Shown piece after piece: positions 1 through 7,881 of a stretch of 50,708 nucleotides of DNA (positions within the stretch are counted from its first letter, which is position 1; each line of letters opens with the position of its first letter). Both the position numbers and the translations under genes were made by a program. Under the pieces are notes generated by a model, which worked only from the letters and a program-made list of their open reading frames with translations, was not told the origin of the DNA and did not search any database. Where the stretch lies: NCBI GenBank assembly GCA_013003535.1, contig JABDIY010000041.1, positions 1 to 50,708 of the forward strand. Direction: 5' to 3'. This DNA is from Acidimicrobiales bacterium (GTDB taxonomy: Bacteria; Actinomycetota; Acidimicrobiia; Acidimicrobiales; SZUA-35).

Positions 1-625
1 AGCCATCGGCGATCGTCATCAACCGTTCCGTCATCACCAATTCAACGTCGATCAGGTCCCCGCCTCCGTCGGCCCCACCCTCGATGAGCGTGATGCCAGG
101 TCCTTCGCCCCGCTGGGGTGCTCTGGGGTCCATCGGCGCATAGGGCGGTGCGGACTCATCTGGCTCGATCTTTTCGTCGGCTCCCACCGCGGCGGCCACG
201 AGATCTACCGCCGGCGCTGTCCCAGTGAAGATCTCACCTACCATGCCGGCATCAGCGTGACCCGGGATCTCACATATGAAACTCAAACCCTCAGGGGGAA
301 CGTCGAGTTCGAACTCAACGACCTCACCTGGTTCGGCCACCACTTGGGTGCCGTCGGCGAAGGTGATGTCGTGTTTGATCGCTCCGACGTTGGTGAAGGT
401 GGCGAAGTAGTGGCCTGGCGCGGCCTGAACTTCCATCGGCGTGAAACTGAATTCGTCGCCGGTGAAGACGATGGTGGCACCGGGCTGCAAACCACCCGCG
501 AGGGCTTGTTCGGCTGCGGCATCTAGAGCATCCTGAACGGGATTGGGATCGTCGGCTACACAAGCCGCAGCTGTCATTGCGAGTGCCGCTACTGCGCTAG
601 CGAAAAGCACGTTGCGGAGTTTCAT
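1..625 (-). CDS. Cupredoxin / multicopper oxidase (nitrite-reductase-like), 3' end beyond the window
   Basis: The reading frame is open from ATG at 625 to the left edge (208 codons visible), so the C-terminus is missing. Residues 1-22 form a lipoprotein-type signal peptide ending in AAAC, which suggests an exported, lipid-anchored protein. Residues about 45-125 look like a small blue-copper (cupredoxin) domain: KHDITF supplies a His, and ICEIPGHADAGM gives the Cys-x4-His-x4-Met spacing of a type 1 copper site. After a Pro/Asp-rich linker, residues about 190-208 (DVELVMTERLMTIADG) resemble the opening strand of two-domain multicopper oxidases and NirK. A copper nitrite reductase with an extra N-terminal cupredoxin is therefore plausible, but the catalytic domains are outside the window. 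A Shine-Dalgarno AAAGGA lies 7-8 nt upstream of the ATG. Confidence 0.75.
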   Translation of the reverse strand, partial: MKLRNVLFASAVAALAMTAAACVADDPNPVQDALDAAAEQALAGGLQPGATIVFTGDEFSFTPMEVQAAPGHYFATFTNVGAIKHDITFADGTQVVAEPGEVVEFELDVPPEGLSFICEIPGHADAGMVGEIFTGTAPAVDLVAAAVGADEKIEPDESAPPYAPMDPRAPQRGEGPGITLIEGGADGGGDLIDVELVMTERLMTIADG

Positions 626-730
626 GAGTTGGTCCTTTTCAACTAACGGGGGCGTTGTGTAAGTCGAAGCGTGGGCGCGTCTGGTGTCGCTTTCGTAGGG
701 TCCAAAGTCATTTGTAAATGCCCGCCGCGG

Positions 731-1189
731 TTATTGGACGGGTGTGGCGAATTCTGCGGCGAGTGCGTTGTTGACTTCGTAGTGGCGGAGCAGGAACGCC
801 TTCTCGTCGAGCCGTTTGCGACGTAGCCATCCGGTGACTTCTTCGTTGCACTTGCTGGCGTTGCAGGATCGACAGGCTGGCACGATGTTTTCGAGCGTGT
901 AGCGTCCGCCTCGGCTGAGCGCCAGGAGACAATCTCGTTGCAGGGCGGTGTCGGCGGCGCCGCAGTAGGCACAGCCACCCCATGCCGCCTTGATCGCAGT
1001 CCACTGCTGGTCGCTGAGATCATGTTCGACGCGCGCCATCCGACGCTTGCGTTTTCGGGCAGCTCTGGCCCGTCGGCTTCGATTGCTCGCCACGCGCCAA
1101 CCGTAGGTCACCCGCCGCGACCAAGGGTTGATCTCGTCTGGCATATGCGAGTTCGCCGTCATCCGGCAGGCGTGTGAGACTGTGATCAT
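731..1189 (-). CDS. HNH-type zinc protein with Cys in place of the catalytic His
   Basis: A 152-residue protein with a basic N-terminal half (RSRRARAARKRKRR) and a C-terminal HNH-like fold. CAYC and CRSC supply the four zinc-binding cysteines, and SRGGRYTLENIVPACRSCNA is the usual second half of the motif. Where most HNH nucleases have Asp-His, this one reads QRDC, so the general-base His is Cys. I recall this QRDC form from other actinobacterial proteins, so it is probably a sub-family and not a local mutation; cleavage activity is uncertain. The start is unclear: ATG 1189 has only a weak AGG upstream, and ATGs at 1162 and 1144 are alternatives. It is divergent from the FAD oxidoreductase gene. 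Confidence 0.8.
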   Translation of the reverse strand: MITVSHACRMTANSHMPDEINPWSRRVTYGWRVASNRSRRARAARKRKRRMARVEHDLSDQQWTAIKAAWGGCAYCGAADTALQRDCLLALSRGGRYTLENIVPACRSCNASKCNEEVTGWLRRKRLDEKAFLLRHYEVNNALAAEFATPVQ

Positions 1190-1219
1190 TCAACCTGCTT
1201 GCGAGCAAAGGAGTCTCCT

Positions 1220-2629
1220 ATGAGCCAGAACCGGGCCAAAATGGAGTCGCTGATAGACGATGCGAAGCCGGCGGTGTTTTGGTCCGACCGGTCGGACCGC
1301 CCCGAGCCGCTACCCGCCCTATCCGGCCCGGAGGATGCCGATCTCACAATCGTCGGCGGGGGCTTCAGCGGACTTTGGGCCGCTTTGCTGGCCTGTACTC
1401 AGGATCCTGGTCGCGAAGTCGTAGTTGTGGAGGCACAGACGTGTGGCTTCGGTGCGTCGTCCCGCAATGGTGGCTTCTGTGATGCCTCGCTGACCCACGG
1501 ATTCCTGAACGGGCTATCGCATTGGCCCAAGGAGATTGGGGCGTTGGAACGAATGGGGGCCGAGAACCTGGATGAGCTGATCGCAACGTGCGCATCCCAC
1601 AAGATCGATGCCGGCATCGAGCGGACCGGCAGCCTGTCCGTAGCTACCCAAGAATGGCAGGCCGAGGAGCTCCTGGAGTATCACGAACTGGCGGCTGCTC
1701 ACGGAATTGCGCTCGACCGACTAGACACCGAAGAGGTCAGAGCCCAACTCAATTCCGGCTCCTTTCTCAGCGGGCTTTGGGATCGCGAGGGCACGGCCAT
1801 GGTGGATCCGGCGAGACTGGTGTGGGGGTTGCGGCGAGCCTGTCTTGATCTCGGTGCGCGAATCTTTGAACACAGCCCGGTCCGCGGCACCGAACGACAG
1901 GACCGGGAGATCCTGGTGACCACTGATGCCGGAGTCGTTTCCAGTCCCAAGGTGCTCGTGGCCACCAACGCCTGGGCCGAACCGGTTCGTGCGATCCGGC
2001 GGTATGTGGTTCCGATCTACGACCATGTGCTCATGACCGAGCCGCTGTCCTCTGAGCAGATGGCGCTCATCGGGTGGGGGAGCCGGCAGGGGGTTTCGGA
2101 TTCCGGTAACCAATTTCACTACTACCGGCTCACCGAGGACAATCGCATTCTTTGGGGCGGCTTCGATGCCAACTACCACCGAGGTAACGGCATGGGTCCG
2201 TCGTACGAACTTCGCAAGGAGTCCCACACCCTCGTCGCCGGACACTTCTTCGACACGTTTCCTCAGCTCGAAGGACTGAGGTTCTCCCATCGCTGGGCGG
2301 GCCCTATTGGCACCACTTCGAAGTTCACTGCCGCGTTCGGGACCGCGCACCAAGGTGACCTCGTCTGGGTGGCGGGGTATACGGGTCTGGGCGTTGGGGC
2401 GTCGCGCTGGGGGGCGAGGACGGCGTTGGATCTCCTGGACAATGTGGTGAGTGAACGCACGGAACTGGCGATGGTGCGCAAGAAACCGATGCCATTCCCC
2501 CCTGAGCCCCTCCGTAACCCGGTGATCCAGTTCACTCGCCGACAGATCGCCAAAGCCGACCAGAATCAGGGCAAGCAGGGCGCCTGGCTCCGCCTGCTCG
2601 GCGCATTCGGTGTGGGTTTCGACAGCTGA
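1220..2629 (+). CDS. FAD-dependent oxidoreductase of the DAO family (amine / gamma-glutamylputrescine oxidase-like)
   Basis: A 469-residue flavoprotein. Residues 46-51 (GGGFSG) in a beta-alpha-beta Rossmann unit, an acidic residue at about 71 and the GASSRNGGF segment at 78-86 match the D-amino-acid oxidase / glycine oxidase family, closest in style to PuuB-like enzymes that oxidise secondary amines or glutamyl-polyamines with release of H2O2. A C-terminal GYTGLGVGASRWGA segment gives the second FAD contact. The start is taken at ATG 1220 because AAAGGAG lies 7 nt upstream; a TTG at 1199 would add seven residues. The substrate cannot be fixed from sequence. It is apparently monocistronic, followed by about 110 bases without an obvious gene. 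Confidence 0.85.
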   Translation: MSQNRAKMESLIDDAKPAVFWSDRSDRPEPLPALSGPEDADLTIVGGGFSGLWAALLACTQDPGREVVVVEAQTCGFGASSRNGGFCDASLTHGFLNGLSHWPKEIGALERMGAENLDELIATCASHKIDAGIERTGSLSVATQEWQAEELLEYHELAAAHGIALDRLDTEEVRAQLNSGSFLSGLWDREGTAMVDPARLVWGLRRACLDLGARIFEHSPVRGTERQDREILVTTDAGVVSSPKVLVATNAWAEPVRAIRRYVVPIYDHVLMTEPLSSEQMALIGWGSRQGVSDSGNQFHYYRLTEDNRILWGGFDANYHRGNGMGPSYELRKESHTLVAGHFFDTFPQLEGLRFSHRWAGPIGTTSKFTAAFGTAHQGDLVWVAGYTGLGVGASRWGARTALDLLDNVVSERTELAMVRKKPMPFPPEPLRNPVIQFTRRQIAKADQNQGKQGAWLRLLGAFGVGFDS

Positions 2630-2741
2630 TCTCATGAACCTGCAGTCAGCTACGCCCGGCGGCGGCTACCAATGACTGCAGAACGGTCGAGGTCACCGCC
2701 GGCGGATTGCATCATCATCCCAGCGCGGCTTCACTGGATTT

Positions 2742-3101
2742 GTGGCTTCCGAGGGAGATCCAATCATTCGCTTGACCAAAGCTCTGGAACAGGTGGAAAC
2801 CGCTCTCGCCGACAACATCGAGCTGGGCATCGAAATCCAACGCCGGGTGCAGTGGTTCAGGGACCAGATTGCCGTCGGCGCCACGGTGGAAAGCCTGGTG
2901 AGTGCCGAGTCGGTGCCGCGGGCAGTGGAGATGCTCACGCTCAATGCAATGGTTTTGGAAACGGCCGGGGCCGAATTCCGCTCCACTCTGGCGCATGCGC
3001 TCCGGGCCGAAGGTATGACCACCGAGGCAATCGGCAAACTTTTCGGCGTCACCCGGCAACGGGTGTCGGCACTGCTTCGCCAAAACCCTCCGCCGGAGTA
3101 A
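2742..3101 (+). CDS. Small HTH-domain protein, unknown function
   Basis: 119 residues. The N-terminal two thirds look alpha-helical and acidic (ALEQVETALADNIELGIEIQ). The last 40 residues contain EGMTTEAIGKLFGVTRQRVS, a helix-turn-helix of the sigma-70 region 4 / MerR-like style that recognises DNA. The start is taken at GTG 2742; there is no strong ribosome site and a TTG at 2772 is an alternative. It is convergent with the sensor kinase gene, with 90 bases between the two stops. It could be a small transcription regulator, but I do not recognise a named family. Confidence 0.6.
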   Translation: MASEGDPIIRLTKALEQVETALADNIELGIEIQRRVQWFRDQIAVGATVESLVSAESVPRAVEMLTLNAMVLETAGAEFRSTLAHALRAEGMTTEAIGKLFGVTRQRVSALLRQNPPPE

Positions 3102-3191
3102 CGCTGGACTCTGGCAGGCATTCCTAGTGGCTCTGAGTCAGCCATTGACATTCAAAGTCAAGTTGGGAGTTGGTGGTTTCGAGTCCTGTGG

Positions 3192-4559
3192 TCACAACTC
3201 GGTTTGTTCGAGCGGCAGCGAGACCACGAAGCAGGCCCCGTTGGTGTGGTCGTCGTCGTAAGTGATCGAGCCGCCGTGGGCGTCGACGATGTCCTTTGTG
3301 ATCGCCAGGCCGAGGCCTACGCCGCCGTCGTCCCTTGTGCGGGCATCGTGAACCCGGGCGAACCGTTCGAAGATTCGCTGCCGGTGCTCTGTCGGCACAC
3401 CGGGCCCATCGTCGGCCACACTCAGCTGGGCGCTGGCACCTCGCTCGGAAAGCGCTACCGAAATCACCGAATTGGCGTGACGCACGGCGTTGCTCAAGAG
3501 ATTGCGGACCGCCCGGCTCAGCTGCTCAGGGTTTCCGTGCACATGGGCGCCCGAGACCTGCCGGGCGTCAATCTTGACGCCGGGATGGGCGGCCCGTTGG
3601 AGCTGAATCTCTTGCATCACGATGTCGTCGAGGTCAACCTCGGTTCGTGGCGCGCCGGCGTGGCCCGCATCGCTGCGGGCGAGATGAAGCAGATCGTCGA
3701 TCAAGTGTTGGAGTCCGATCGCTTCATCTCGGATCGTGAGATTCGTTGCCTTCGGGTCGGCGGCACCCGGTTGAGCCAGATCTACCTCCACGTTGGTGCG
3801 AATCCGGGTGAGTGGGGTACGCAACTCGTGGGCGGCGTCGGCCACAAACTGTTGTTGCCGGGCAGTTGCATCGTTCAGTCGCTCGAGCATGTTGTTCATG
3901 GTGGTGGCAAGTCGGCTGATCTCATCGTGCCGGTTGGGGACGTGAATCCGCTGGGTGGAGTTGGTCGTTGTGATGGCATCCACCTCGGAGCGAATTCGTT
4001 CGACCGGGTCCAGAGTCCGACCGGTCAGCCACCACATGAGCGCACCGAGCACCGCAATCAACGCCGGCAGAGCGAGACCTAGGGCGGCCGTGAGAAGTCG
4101 GATCGTGTCGTTGAGATCGTCACTGTTCTCAGCTACGTGAAGTATGGCGGCGTCGTCGCCAACCTGGATCCGGCGGGAGAGAACCCGGTACGAGTCATCC
4201 TCCAAGGGCAGGTCGTTCCGGGTTCGGGTGGCCTGGGTGGCTGACCCCGTGAGCGGATTGGGCAGGGCCGGGTCTCCGGCGAGGTTGTCCGTAGCCGCCA
4301 GGACAGTTCCATCGGCCGCAACTATCTGTATGGCCCGGTCTTCGGGATTGGCGTTGATCAGCTCAATGGGTTCGCCGGGGCGTAGGTCCGCAACAACGTC
4401 GTTGGCTTCTTGCTGCAACTGGTTGTCCATGTTGATCGTGAGCTGTCGGCGCTGGACCCGGAGCAGCGCAACTGACGCGACGGTCAGGACAACAGCTACC
4501 ACCACCGTGGCCACCGCGCTCAAGCGGAAGCGGAGTGATCCAACGTTCGGGCGGTTCAT
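3192..4559 (-). CDS. Two-component sensor histidine kinase
   Basis: A 455-residue membrane kinase. TM helix 1 spans about 14-33, then an extracellular sensor segment of about 115 residues, then TM helix 2 at about 152-178 and a HAMP linker to about 230. The dimerisation/phosphoacceptor motif is HELRTPLT with His244. The ATPase domain has an N box around Asn353/Asn357 (NLLSNAVRH), a G1 box DDGPGVP at 383-389 and a G2 box GVGLGLAI at 413-420, so all catalytic parts are present. It lies 18 nt downstream of the response regulator on the same strand, so the two are surely co-transcribed. The signal is unknown; the adjacent amidoligase cluster is a possible target. Confidence 0.95.
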   Translation of the reverse strand: MNRPNVGSLRFRLSAVATVVVAVVLTVASVALLRVQRRQLTINMDNQLQQEANDVVADLRPGEPIELINANPEDRAIQIVAADGTVLAATDNLAGDPALPNPLTGSATQATRTRNDLPLEDDSYRVLSRRIQVGDDAAILHVAENSDDLNDTIRLLTAALGLALPALIAVLGALMWWLTGRTLDPVERIRSEVDAITTTNSTQRIHVPNRHDEISRLATTMNNMLERLNDATARQQQFVADAAHELRTPLTRIRTNVEVDLAQPGAADPKATNLTIRDEAIGLQHLIDDLLHLARSDAGHAGAPRTEVDLDDIVMQEIQLQRAAHPGVKIDARQVSGAHVHGNPEQLSRAVRNLLSNAVRHANSVISVALSERGASAQLSVADDGPGVPTEHRQRIFERFARVHDARTRDDGGVGLGLAITKDIVDAHGGSITYDDDHTNGACFVVSLPLEQTEL

Positions 4560-4577
4560 CGAGCGGTTGGGAGACGT

Positions 4578-5255
4578 TCAGCCGCCATCGCGCGCCAGTC
4601 GATAGCCGGCACCCCGCACGGTCTGGATTGCGTTTCGTTCGAACGGCAGGTCTATCCGCGTCCGCAGGCGGCGGATATAGACCTCAACGATGTTGGGATC
4701 GCCGTCGAAGTTGTATTCCCAAACACCATTCAGGATTTCCTCTTTGCTCATCACCTGGCCAGATCGCCGCACCAGGAACTCCAAAACGTCGAACTGGCGA
4801 GACGTGAGCGGAATCTCCTGCTCGCCGCGCCATGCCTTGCGTTCGCCGGGGTCGATTCGGAGGTCCCCGGCCTGCAGCGGAGCCGGATTGCTGCCACTCG
4901 TCCGGCGTAGAAGTGCCCGAAGACGGGAAACCAGGATGGGGAAAGAGAATGGTTTGGTGAGGTAGTCATCGGCGCCGGTGTCCAACGCCTCGGTCTCGTC
5001 GTGTTCGCCGTCCTTGGCAGTGAGCACGAGGATGGGTGTCCAGTCGTTGGCATCACGGAGGGCCGCGCAGATCTTGAAGCCGTTTGTTCCCGGGAGCATC
5101 AGGTCCACGATCAGCGCATCGAAGGTTCCCTCCGTTGCGCGCCAGAGACCCTCGGTACCGTCAAACGAGGTCTCAACAGTGAAACCTTCGCCCTCCAAGC
5201 CGCGTTTCACCGCGGTAGCGATCTTTCTGTCATCCTCGATCAGCAGAAGTTTCAC
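4578..5255 (-). CDS. OmpR/PhoB-family response regulator
   Basis: 225 residues. The receiver domain has the acidic pair IEDD at 7-9, phosphoacceptor Asp51 in IVDLMLPG, and the conserved Thr/Ser and Lys (VLTAKD, LTKPF). The C-terminal winged helix has TSRQFDVLEFLVR and ends VRGAGYRL, typical of OmpR-type DNA binding. The start is GTG 5255, because GGAGGA lies just upstream and MKLLLIEDD is the normal family N-terminus. It is the first gene of a two-gene operon with the kinase. Upstream, TACTAT at 5284-5289 and an inverted repeat at 5303-5319 form a candidate regulated promoter. Confidence 0.95.
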   Translation of the reverse strand: MKLLLIEDDRKIATAVKRGLEGEGFTVETSFDGTEGLWRATEGTFDALIVDLMLPGTNGFKICAALRDANDWTPILVLTAKDGEHDETEALDTGADDYLTKPFSFPILVSRLRALLRRTSGSNPAPLQAGDLRIDPGERKAWRGEQEIPLTSRQFDVLEFLVRRSGQVMSKEEILNGVWEYNFDGDPNIVEVYIRRLRTRIDLPFERNAIQTVRGAGYRLARDGG

Positions 5256-5283
5256 GATCCTCCGGAAGCGGCTCGGTGGACTG

Positions 5284-5319
5284 ATAGTAGGTGGTCAACC
5301 CCGGTTCGGCATTCGAACC
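5284..5319 (-). promoter_or_regulatory. Candidate promoter and operator of the two-component operon
   Basis: On the minus strand TACTAT (5289-5284) fits an actinobacterial -10 box. The perfect inverted repeat GGTTCG-n5-CGAACC (5303-5319) lies 13 bp upstream of it, about where a -35 element or activator site would sit. Binding by the response regulator itself is inference. Confidence 0.4.
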
Positions 5320-5370
5320 CTGGTTTCATAAGGCCACATCCAAGCTGACCGCCTGCTGACTAGGTCGCGC

Positions 5371-6588
5371 TCAGTCGCAATAGAGATGCACGTTGGTGGC
5401 AATCCAGTTGCCCATCTCTACTGCCTCCCCAAAGTCCGGGTGGCGAATCACGATGATCCCGTCGGAAAGAACGGTGGCCTTCCAGTCTCGGCGCTGGTGT
5501 CCCAGAGGAACCAGGTCGAGGTTGGCGATGTGACCGCTCATCTTGCCCATCATCTCCCCGAGACCCTCGATTCGAGTGATAACCCCCGCGCCCTGGGCTC
5601 GCTTGATCACCTGAGTCACGTTGTACTTGCGTTCGGTCGGCTGGCTGAACGTGCCGTGACAGACGGCCTCGGCCCACCCGAGGTAGAGGTCGGTGTCGCA
5701 GGTGAAGTTCATCATGTCGGTCAGGCGTCCCCCGGGCGAGCGGGCGGCGATCTCGCCGAATACCACCTCACCAGAATGGGTGCGGTACCACTCCATGTGG
5801 GTGAAGCCGCTCTGGAAGCCCATTGCGTCGATTACTGCGCGACCCAGCGCCACCCCGTCGGCGATGAACGGATCGGTGAGGTCCCGCCATGCGATGACCT
5901 GCGGGCTGATCCATTCCACCTGCTTGCCGATCAGCGGGTTGGGTCGGTATTCGCAGACGTTCTGGAACATGATCTCCCCACCGGCACAGACCGTGTCGTA
6001 GGTGAATTCGTCTCCAGAAATGAATTCTTCCACGCTCACCTCGGGAACATGGCCGATCTGGGGCAGCGCTGCTTCCAGCTCGTCATTGTTCTCGATTCGG
6101 AACGTGTCGGCCGAGCCGGCACCGGCGATCGGTTTGATGATGATCGGGTAACCGATTTCTCCAGCGGCGTCCCGGCATTGGACCTTGGTCGAGGCTCGAA
6201 CCGAGCGGGGTGTTCGCAGTCCGGCCGCTTCGATCCGTTTCTTCATCTCGCCTTTGTCTCGGAACGGAACCGTGTCGGCCACGGTCATTCCGGGCGCGCC
6301 GATTCGTTCACGAAGCCTGGCCGCCATGAGCATCGTGGGCTCCCACAACGTCTCCACGCGATCCACGTTGTGACCCCGCAACTGTGAAATGACCGTGTCG
6401 ATGGCGGCATCTTCATCGCCCCACGAACCGATCTGGATGTACGCAGCCATACCGTTGCGAATCGAATCGGGCAAGCTGTCAACATGCTGGTCGCCGACGC
6501 CGATCACCCTGGCGCCAACGGCCACCAGTCCATCAACGAACAAAGGTATGTCGGTGGGATAGCTGGGGGAGAGGAAGAGAACGTCCAT
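5371..6588 (-). CDS. ATP-grasp ligase 1 of the amidoligase cluster
   Basis: 405 residues. The N-terminus MDVLFLSPSYP is a Rossmann-like pre-ATP-grasp domain. The central part has the ATP-grasp signatures GYPIIIKPIAGAGSADT (phosphate-binding loop) and VSVEEFISGDEFTYDT, and FGEIAARSPGG supplies the Mg-binding Glu and the Arg. The expected reaction is ATP-dependent coupling of a carboxylate, through an acyl-phosphate, to an amine. The start is taken at ATG 6588, whose A is the last base of the upstream gene's stop (TGATG), implying translational coupling; an ATG at 6597 would add MQL. It is a clear paralogue of the two ligases encoded upstream (6588-7811 and 7882-9105). Substrates are unknown. 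Confidence 0.85.
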   Translation of the reverse strand: MDVLFLSPSYPTDIPLFVDGLVAVGARVIGVGDQHVDSLPDSIRNGMAAYIQIGSWGDEDAAIDTVISQLRGHNVDRVETLWEPTMLMAARLRERIGAPGMTVADTVPFRDKGEMKKRIEAAGLRTPRSVRASTKVQCRDAAGEIGYPIIIKPIAGAGSADTFRIENNDELEAALPQIGHVPEVSVEEFISGDEFTYDTVCAGGEIMFQNVCEYRPNPLIGKQVEWISPQVIAWRDLTDPFIADGVALGRAVIDAMGFQSGFTHMEWYRTHSGEVVFGEIAARSPGGRLTDMMNFTCDTDLYLGWAEAVCHGTFSQPTERKYNVTQVIKRAQGAGVITRIEGLGEMMGKMSGHIANLDLVPLGHQRRDWKATVLSDGIIVIRHPDFGEAVEMGNWIATNVHLYCD

Positions 6589-7811
6589 CAGTTGCATTCC
6601 ACTCTGATGGTTGAAACGATTTCGCGGATCGCAGCATCTACTGCGTCGCTGTCCTCACCCCTCACGATCACGTACCCGTCTCCCTCATAGCTCTCGGCCT
6701 TCCCGCTGCCAACGTTTGGCAGATTTGCTTCGGCCACCATGTCGTGGGTTTTCTGGCTGACGTGCTCGATCCCGGTTACCGACGTGACTTTTCGGCCCGC
6801 CCCTTGGGCTCGCAGATAGGCAGCTCCCACCGCAAACTTGCGCTCGGGAGGGTCGAAGGTTCCGTAGGTCGTGAGCTGAGCCCAACCGGCGTACAGGTCC
6901 GAGTCGTGAGCCCAAGACATGAGTGAGGCGATCTGCGCCCCCGGCGGCCGGGCGCCCACCTCCGAGACTGCGATCGAGCCGTCCGGCCGACGAAACCATT
7001 CCAGGTGGGACAGGCCGGTCTCCATCCCCAAAGCTCGGACTGCGTCGGCTCCGATTGAACGGATCGGTTGAAACTCATCGCCGTCGATGCGTCGGGGCAG
7101 AACCACACTCCATTGAATCCACGGATTCTCTACGACGGTGAGCGGTGTAGGGTCGTAACGACTGATCGAGTGCCACACCAGCTGGCCCTCTACCAGGACG
7201 CTCTCGAACGAGAACTCCTGGCCCACCAGGAACTCCTCGATCAGTACGGGCGCCTCGTGTGAAGGCGGCGCGTATTCCAGCCATCGTTCCATCTCGTCGA
7301 TTCCCTGAAGTCGGAACGTATTCTGAGCACCCATGCCGGCCAACGGTTTCACAACAACGGGTTGTTGCCAGTCAAGAACAACTGATCGAACGGCCTCGGC
7401 GCTGGCTACTCGGGCATGGCGGGCGCAGGGAATGCCAGCCTTTTCAAAGACCGCCTTCATTCGTGCTTTGTCACGGAAGTTCTCGGCAACCTCGACCCCC
7501 ATCCCCGGAATCCCCAATCGCTCCCGGGTGGCAGCGAGCGGCACTTGCAGGTTTTCCAAGATCGCGGTGAGAACGGCCACGCCCCCCATCTGTCCGCCGA
7601 TCGATCCGACCCCATGAGAGAGTTGGTCGACGTCGAGGCAGTCGTCGATTCGCCAGTGGGCGGTCAAGCCGGAGCGGATCGCCTCCGGGAACCGGTCCAG
7701 CGGGTCGCTGCTGACCACACCTACCGAGGCCCCTGGCGTTTCCACAAAGGCTTTGAGAAACCGGTTGGTTGCCGCCATGGCATAAGGAGCGACGAAAACA
7801 ACGTTGACCAC
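6588..7811 (-). CDS. ATP-grasp ligase 2 of the amidoligase cluster
   Basis: 407 residues from the GTG at 7811. This start is chosen because the product then begins MVNVVFVAPYAM, matching its paralogues, has exactly the same length as ligase 3, and has TACGGT six nt upstream; a longer frame from ATG 7829 or 7919 runs into the divergent promoter. ATP-grasp signatures are QPVVVKPLAGMGAQNT, LIEEFLVGQEFSFES and SEVGARPPGA. The RERLGIPGM segment before the fold is shared with the paralogues. It is the first gene of a leftward operon with ligase 1. It probably forms an amide or ester bond from an acyl-phosphate; the substrate is unknown. Confidence 0.82.
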   Translation of the reverse strand: MVNVVFVAPYAMAATNRFLKAFVETPGASVGVVSSDPLDRFPEAIRSGLTAHWRIDDCLDVDQLSHGVGSIGGQMGGVAVLTAILENLQVPLAATRERLGIPGMGVEVAENFRDKARMKAVFEKAGIPCARHARVASAEAVRSVVLDWQQPVVVKPLAGMGAQNTFRLQGIDEMERWLEYAPPSHEAPVLIEEFLVGQEFSFESVLVEGQLVWHSISRYDPTPLTVVENPWIQWSVVLPRRIDGDEFQPIRSIGADAVRALGMETGLSHLEWFRRPDGSIAVSEVGARPPGAQIASLMSWAHDSDLYAGWAQLTTYGTFDPPERKFAVGAAYLRAQGAGRKVTSVTGIEHVSQKTHDMVAEANLPNVGSGKAESYEGDGYVIVRGEDSDAVDAAIREIVSTIRVECN

Positions 7812-7881
7812 CCCCGGACCGTATCGCATGAGCACCGACGGTGTTGTAGCCGGATACCCCGCCACCATGTACAACTGTGGG
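7812..7881. promoter_or_regulatory. Divergent promoter region between ATP-grasp genes
   Basis: Seventy bases separate the two inferred GTG starts. On the minus strand TACGGT (7823-7818) ends six nt before GTG 7811. On the plus strand TACAAC (7870-7875), one base off TAnnnT, ends six nt before GTG 7882. Both fit leaderless transcription. No clear -35 boxes are visible. Confidence 0.45.

Noticed and set aside
1721-2635. A 304-codon open frame on the minus strand inside the FAD oxidoreductase gene
   Set aside because: It is a shadow of the real gene; it has no domain-like sequence, biased Arg/Pro/Gly content and no ribosome site.
3160-3200. T-arm-like tRNA remnant (TTCGAGTC) near the kinase stop
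   Set aside because: Only one loop motif fits; the flanking bases do not form a T-stem, and no anticodon or acceptor arm is present. It is most likely chance at the convergent gene ends.
5303-5319. TTCGAAT in the GGTTCG repeat read as a tRNA T-loop
   Set aside because: The symmetry is a perfect inverted repeat beside a -10 box and no cloverleaf can be built, so it is treated as a possible operator.
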